A model generated the notes under the pieces. It saw nothing but the letters and a program-made list of their open reading frames with translations. It did not search any database and was not told the DNA's origin. Shown here piece after piece: positions 59,193 through 64,000 of a DNA stretch of 64,000 nucleotides (the first letter of the stretch is position 1; each line of letters begins with the position of its first letter). A program made the position numbers and the translations under genes. The stretch comes from Collybia mongolica (Eukaryota; Basidiomycota; Agaricomycetes; Agaricales; Clitocybaceae), in contig JAAXNY010000001.1 in assembly GCA_013420905.1 (NCBI GenBank), positions 3,162,001 through 3,226,000 on the forward strand. The letters run 5' to 3'.

Positions 59193-59516
59193 ACTCGTTC
59201 ATCATCCTGGGTTTGCGGGGAAAATTCAGTGTACCCAACAAGATCCAGTGTTGTTTTTCCCACGGTTAGTAAGTTTGAAGTGTTCCGAGATTTCATTAGA
59301 ACATGATCAGTAAACTTTTTGAAGTACATCAGTAAGACTTTGCAGTCGTGGAAATATTTTTCTAACTGTGGGAATCAAAATTAGCCGACACGCGGATTTC
59401 GAGCAAAAAGAGCAACTGCTAACATGGGCTGCATTTAATAATATAGATTTGAGTTAATTGGTCTTTTTCTTGGGATATCTCAAGAATTAATTAATAACTG
59501 TCCACTGCATAATCAT

Positions 59517-59572
59517 GCTTACATTTGTCAACTACACTGTTAGCTCTAACAGTGTAGTTGACAAATGTAAGC
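59517..59572. repeat. 56-bp palindrome (E6)
   Basis: Arms carry ACACTG/CAGTGT, spacer CT. Same position in the element as in E1. Confidence 0.9.
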
Positions 59573-61313
59573 ACAATTACAAGAGGCTTGTTCTGCTTTG
59601 GGTCAAACTTTTCCCACAATACAAAACATTGCATATCTCAACAATGACAAGACCTATGGATGCAATTTAAATTGCTACTACTAGATATGGTGAGGGGCTA
59701 CCCAATGTAGATATTTATATGGATTTGTATTTGTTTGTACACCTTCAAACATCATGATCAAAAGCAGCTCTCTTACTACAAGCATGTTACAAATGAATAT
59801 CAAGTTTGTGTACAAGTTTGCCACACAGCTAGCCAAACAAACAATACCATCAAAGTTCCCACAATATAAATCATTGCATATCTCAACAACAACAAGGCCT
59901 ATGGATGTAATTTAAATTGCTAGTGTTAGATATGGTGAAGTAGTACCTCGTGTATATGTTTGTATGTGTTTATATTTGTTTGTATTTTTCTAAACATTAT
60001 CAACAGCAAATTTCTTGCTGCATATTACAAATGAATACTGTCTGTATATCACTTCATCACACATCTGGCCAAACAAACAATAATACTAAAGAAATTTCCC
60101 ACAGTATAGATGATGCATATCTCAGCAAATACAAAGCTGATGGACATGCTACTACTACATTTTGTAAAGGAATACATTATATGTATGTTTATATGTATTT
60201 GTAGTTGTTTGTACCCTTCCAAATCACATTATCAACAACAATTTTCTTACTACATATTACAAATGAATATGATCTGTATTATTACTTTGCCAACATCTGG
60301 CCAAACAAACAATATTAATGAAGTTCCCACAATATAGATGATGCATATCTCAGCAAATACAAGGCTAACAGACACAGTTGAAATTGCTACTACTCCTAGA
60401 CCTATGGAGGGGGTACACCAGGAAATGTATATTTATATTTGTTTATACCTTTCCAAATTTGATTATAATCTCTTGTTATATCTATTTTAATATCACATTT
60501 ATATATTACTTGGCCATAAGCATAGCCAAACAAGTCAATGTGGACACTCCTGGAATCTATAATGCTCAATATCTTGACAATAGCTAGCTATATGAGTATG
60601 GTTAAATTTAGTATGCAATAATACAACAAGAAACACTTAACAGGCATATGTACATTTGTTTGAACTTTATCTTTGATGATGATATTTCTATTTTTAGCAT
60701 ATCTGATAAGTTTTTGATTAACCCAGGATGCAAGGCTAGAAATAAAATGTTAAATGTTGAATGGTTGGTATACATTTCAATACTATGGGAACTTGTTTCT
60801 ATTATTACAAGTTCTTTATCAACCCAGGTTTCGGGCAAAAAGGTGATTCATTCATTCATTGATTCATATTTCAACACCGCGGGAAAATATTTCCATAATG
60901 GGATTTTTCTTCTCTTGTGGCTTTTTACAGCATTACTCCATAAATACAAAGTATTGTGACATAATTTGCATGTATTTGGGATGCTTACATAATGCTTTTG
61001 ATGATGCCACCAAAATTATGCATATCTAATATTTCAAAGCATTGTGTTTCAAAATTTATTTTGTGTTTTTCTCCATAACCAGTAAAGCTATTAACTTTGT
61101 TTTTATATATTTGGAATGTACAAACATGGCTCTACAATTTCCTTGTTGAGCATATTTTTCCCACAGCCTATTTTGAGCGAAATTTTAGAAATGTCCAGAT
61201 TCAGCTAATTTTGAAGGTCTGTGTGTTATGTCAGGGGTGAACAAACATCTTATAACAACAATGACCCTTATCAAACATGACCCTTGCGGGAAATTACACT
61301 AAACATTGGAATA

Positions 61314-63908
61314 CAGTCGCCTCCCTCCTATTCCATACCTCACATAACCCATACTCCCCCAGACCCCATAGGATTTCGCATTTCCCAAGTTGGTTTGCAG
61401 GGAAAACGACCCCATAACCCATAACTCCCCCATACCCCATAACCCATAACCTTTCTGAGGCAAAACCCATACTTTTTTATTAGAATACCGGTACTACACT
61501 TGTACATTTATGGCTCAAAATAACTAAATCAAGCTAGTGTACATGACCCCAATATCAAAATCTCCCCAAACCCATTAACCCAACCAAGTCTGAGCCAATT
61601 ATGGCATTGAAACCTCTCGAGCTCCTTCAAAAAGGCTTGAAAACTCTACAAAACCAAGTCAAAACCAAGAAGGAAGCCTTAGAGGCACAGCTAGCTAAGA
61701 AGAAATCAATATCTCAGGAAGACGAGGAATGGCTGGACAATGAAGCAAATTTGGTGGATGTGGAGCAGGTTGTCGAAGCCCTGGAGAATGTTTCGGATTA
61801 TGACCAGGCCCTGAGTCATTTTGATGATGCTCAAAAGGGTCTGGTCAGAACTCTGCGAGAAGCAGCAGGTGACATCACCAAGGCAGTTGGAAAGAAGCAG
61901 AAACATATGTGTGGATAAAAATTCTTATATTTGATGCATTAGAAAAGGGATTTGCAGGGGTGGAGAACACTGTTAAAAGTGGGAAGGAGAATGAAGACAG
62001 TCAGGCACCTGTTTTCACGAAGAAGGAAAATGCAACCCTTCAACAGCGCATCGAGGTTCTGGACTGGTATCACGCCAACAGGAAGAATCAATCACGAACA
62101 GCCAAGTATTTTGATTCAAGATATCCAAACCTATGAATCAAGCAGCCGCTTGTATCTTCGTGGGTCAAGGAAGAGGCAAAGTGGCGAGAAGAATGGTCAC
62201 GCACAACTAGAAACACGGACTGGACCGCAAAACGAGCACGTCAAACCCAGCACCCTGAGGTCACGGAAATGATGGATTTATGGGTGGCCCAGGTGATGGA
62301 TCACAGGATTCTTCTGACAGGGGAAGTTCTGCGCCAGAAATGGGTTAAATTTGCTGATCTGGCTGGTGTTCCTGATGATGAGCGATTGAATTTGAGTGAA
62401 GGCTGGTTATCTCGCTTCAAAGCCAGGTGTAACTTGAAGATGTTCAAGCGCCATGGTGAGGCAGGATCTGCGAGTGCGCGGGACGTGGAAGCAGAAAGAC
62501 GACATATCCAAGAGCTCATCAAAATCTATGGTTACGAGCTAAGGGACATTTTTAATATGGATGAGACTGGATTATTTTATGGGCACGTACCCTTTCTAAT
62601 ACCCTCATTCGATAGCAATTAACTTTTCATACAGATTACCCCCAGATCGTGGTTTGGCTGACAAACGAAACTCAGGTGTTAAAGGAAAGAAGGTTCGATT
62701 GACGTACGCATTCACATCGAATGCCGATGGATCAGAGAAGCTTCCACCATTCATCATTGGAAAAGCCAAGAAGCCCCGCGCATTTCAAAATAAGACAGGC
62801 GAGCAGCTTGGATTCTACTACCGAAACAACGCAAAGGCCTGGATGACTGGAGACTTATATCAAGACTGGATTCGGCGATGGGATCGTGAATTAGGATTGA
62901 AAGGACGGAAGGTCCTTCTACTACAGGACAACTTCTCTGGCCACATTGTTCCAGATGATCTCGTTAATATTCAGGTGGAGAATTTCGAGCCGAACCTCAC
63001 AGCTCATATCCAACCAATGGATCAAGGCATTATTCGTTGTTTTAAGGCCCATTATCGGGCAACATATATCCAACGCGCCATCGATCGTTATGATAACGGG
63101 ACAATGCCATCTGAAATTTACGACATCAATCAACTCCAAGGGATGCGGCTTGCTGATGCTGCTTGGCGCGAGGTCGATACAACCACGATTCAGCACTGTT
63201 GGCGCAAAGCCGGTATCCTTCCTGACACCGATACTCCAACAGCACACCCTGTTGTGCCGATTTCATCTCTCCTCAACACGGATATTTCCCGCAACCCAGA
63301 AGATCCGATCTTGAATGCCGAGAAACAAGTTGAGGATGCTCTCGACGAGCTTGAATTGACTGGAACCCTCCAGCGTCAGAATAGAATGGGGATCAACGAT
63401 CTTCTCAACCCTGCCGACGAAATCATCCTTAGTAATGTGGCTTCAGACCAAGAAATCTGTGACGCTGTGCTAGATTCACGTCAGGCTCAGGATGATGCAA
63501 TAATCAATGGAGGAGATGATGACGTTGATGATGATGCATGCCCTATCGACTCTCGACCAACTCGTCGAGAGGTGCTCCAGGCTGCATTACTCATCACTCA
63601 ACACACCAACTGTGTTGATGATCCCCTCGCACGCAAACTGGAAGGCCTCCTGGGCTCGTTCACACGTCAAATGCGTTTGGAAGAGTCTCGTAACATGGTT
63701 TCTAGTCACCTAACAGACTACTTCACTCGAAAATAGTTTACATCTCCTACTAGCTTGTATATAGTGTATAATACTTACAGAACACTAGAATATAGTTTCC
63801 CAACATTTTCAGATCATTTTATAGGCCCTCTCATCTAACCCATACTCCCCCATAACCCATAGCCCCGAGCGGTGCAAGAGGGGGTATGGGATAAGAGGGA
63901 GTCGACTG
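61314..63908 (+). mobile_element. Pogo/Fot1-like transposon
   Basis: 2595 bp, starting CAGTCGCCTCCCTCCTATTCC and ending with the inverse (GGGAGTCGACTG), flanked by TA (61312-61313, 63909-63910). The uninterrupted E2 sequence at this site reads GGAATAATCAAC, so the insertion is precise. The 5' end holds CCCATAAC/CCCCCATA repeats; the 3' end can fold on itself (CCCATACTCCCCC with GGGGGTATGGG). Unlike its surroundings it is rich in CpG. Confidence 0.85.
61601..63736 (+). pseudogene. Pogo-like transposase, one nonsense codon
   Basis: Pieces: 61601 to about 61905 (Lys-rich coiled start), about 61960-62582 and 62635-63736. A CENP-B/Tc5-type DNA-binding region covers VLDWYHANRKNQSRTAKYF and GWLSRFKARCNLKMFKRHGE. 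The DDE_1 domain has FNMDETGLFYG (first Asp), LLLQDNFSGH (second Asp) and HIQPMDQGIIRCFKAHYR (third Asp). The C-terminus is acidic. A TGA at 62134-62136 sits between YPNL and IKQPLVSSWV where Arg (CGA) is expected, a single C-to-T change. The intron before LPPDRGLADKR is in phase only with a GC donor (GCACGT). The first intron could not be placed in phase. Nearly intact. Confidence 0.75.
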
Positions 63909-64000
63909 TAATCAACAACTACTACTATATTTACCTGAAATACAAATAAGATTGATTTCTCTATTTATTGGCACATGTCACATGATCTATTCCACCACAT

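Larger units (their letters stand above)
59193..64000 (+). mobile_element. E6: E element, truncated at start, runs off window
   Basis: Begins inside the E left end at ACTCGTTCATCATCC. Contains the palindrome, tandem units and A2 segment, and is interrupted at 61312-61313 (TA) by a pogo-like transposon. E sequence resumes at 63911 and continues beyond the window. Confidence 0.7.

Overview
The window comes from a filamentous basidiomycete, most likely an agaricomycete. The genes are small and tightly packed, with many 48-70 nt GT-AG introns. Typical agaricomycete families are present: SLM1-type BAR/PH protein, SND3/PHO88, secreted GH12 glucanase, and basidiomycete DDE and Gypsy elements. Exon models were assembled by hand from splice motifs and reading phase, and nearly every model closes in phase. 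No database search was possible.

Gene-dense half (1-31.5 kb). In order: a membrane-anchored Ser/Pro-rich protein (-, runs off the left edge); a BTB/POZ protein (-); Mediator subunit Med10 (-); an uncharacterised protein divergent from it (+); mitochondrial HSP60 (+); SEC61 alpha (-); SND3/PHO88 (-); SLM1-like BAR/PH protein (+) followed by an in-frame transmembrane ORF; a 1000-residue low-complexity protein (-); secreted GH12 endoglucanase (+); CSE1/exportin-2 (-, one apparent frameshift); CTP-dependent diacylglycerol kinase DGK1 (-); the divergent ribosomal pair RPS22/uS8 (-) and RPS17/eS17 (+); and a BuGZ/ZNF207-type zinc-finger protein (+). A 248-nt intron of RPS22 can be folded into a candidate H/ACA snoRNA. 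SND3 and SEC61 lie in tandem, and both act in ER protein targeting.

Transposon half (31.5-64 kb). This sequence is AT-rich and strikingly poor in CpG. It holds a decayed DDE transposase, a decayed DDE_3 transposase, and a Ty3/Gypsy pol split into a protease part and an RT/RNase H part. An apparently intact DD34E Tc1 element is present, and a pogo/Fot1-like element is inserted at a TA. The bulk is made of 3.4-4.6 kb non-coding repeats, called E1-E7 here (E5 is the distal part of E3). These repeats carry diverged ~240-bp tandem units and a 56-bp near-perfect palindrome. They have uniform ends, and E2 is flanked by a TTA duplication. The nesting order can be read: E2 lies in Gypsy, Tc1 lies in the E2 target duplication, E4 lies in E3, and pogo lies in E6. 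No rRNA, CRISPR or convincing tRNA was seen.
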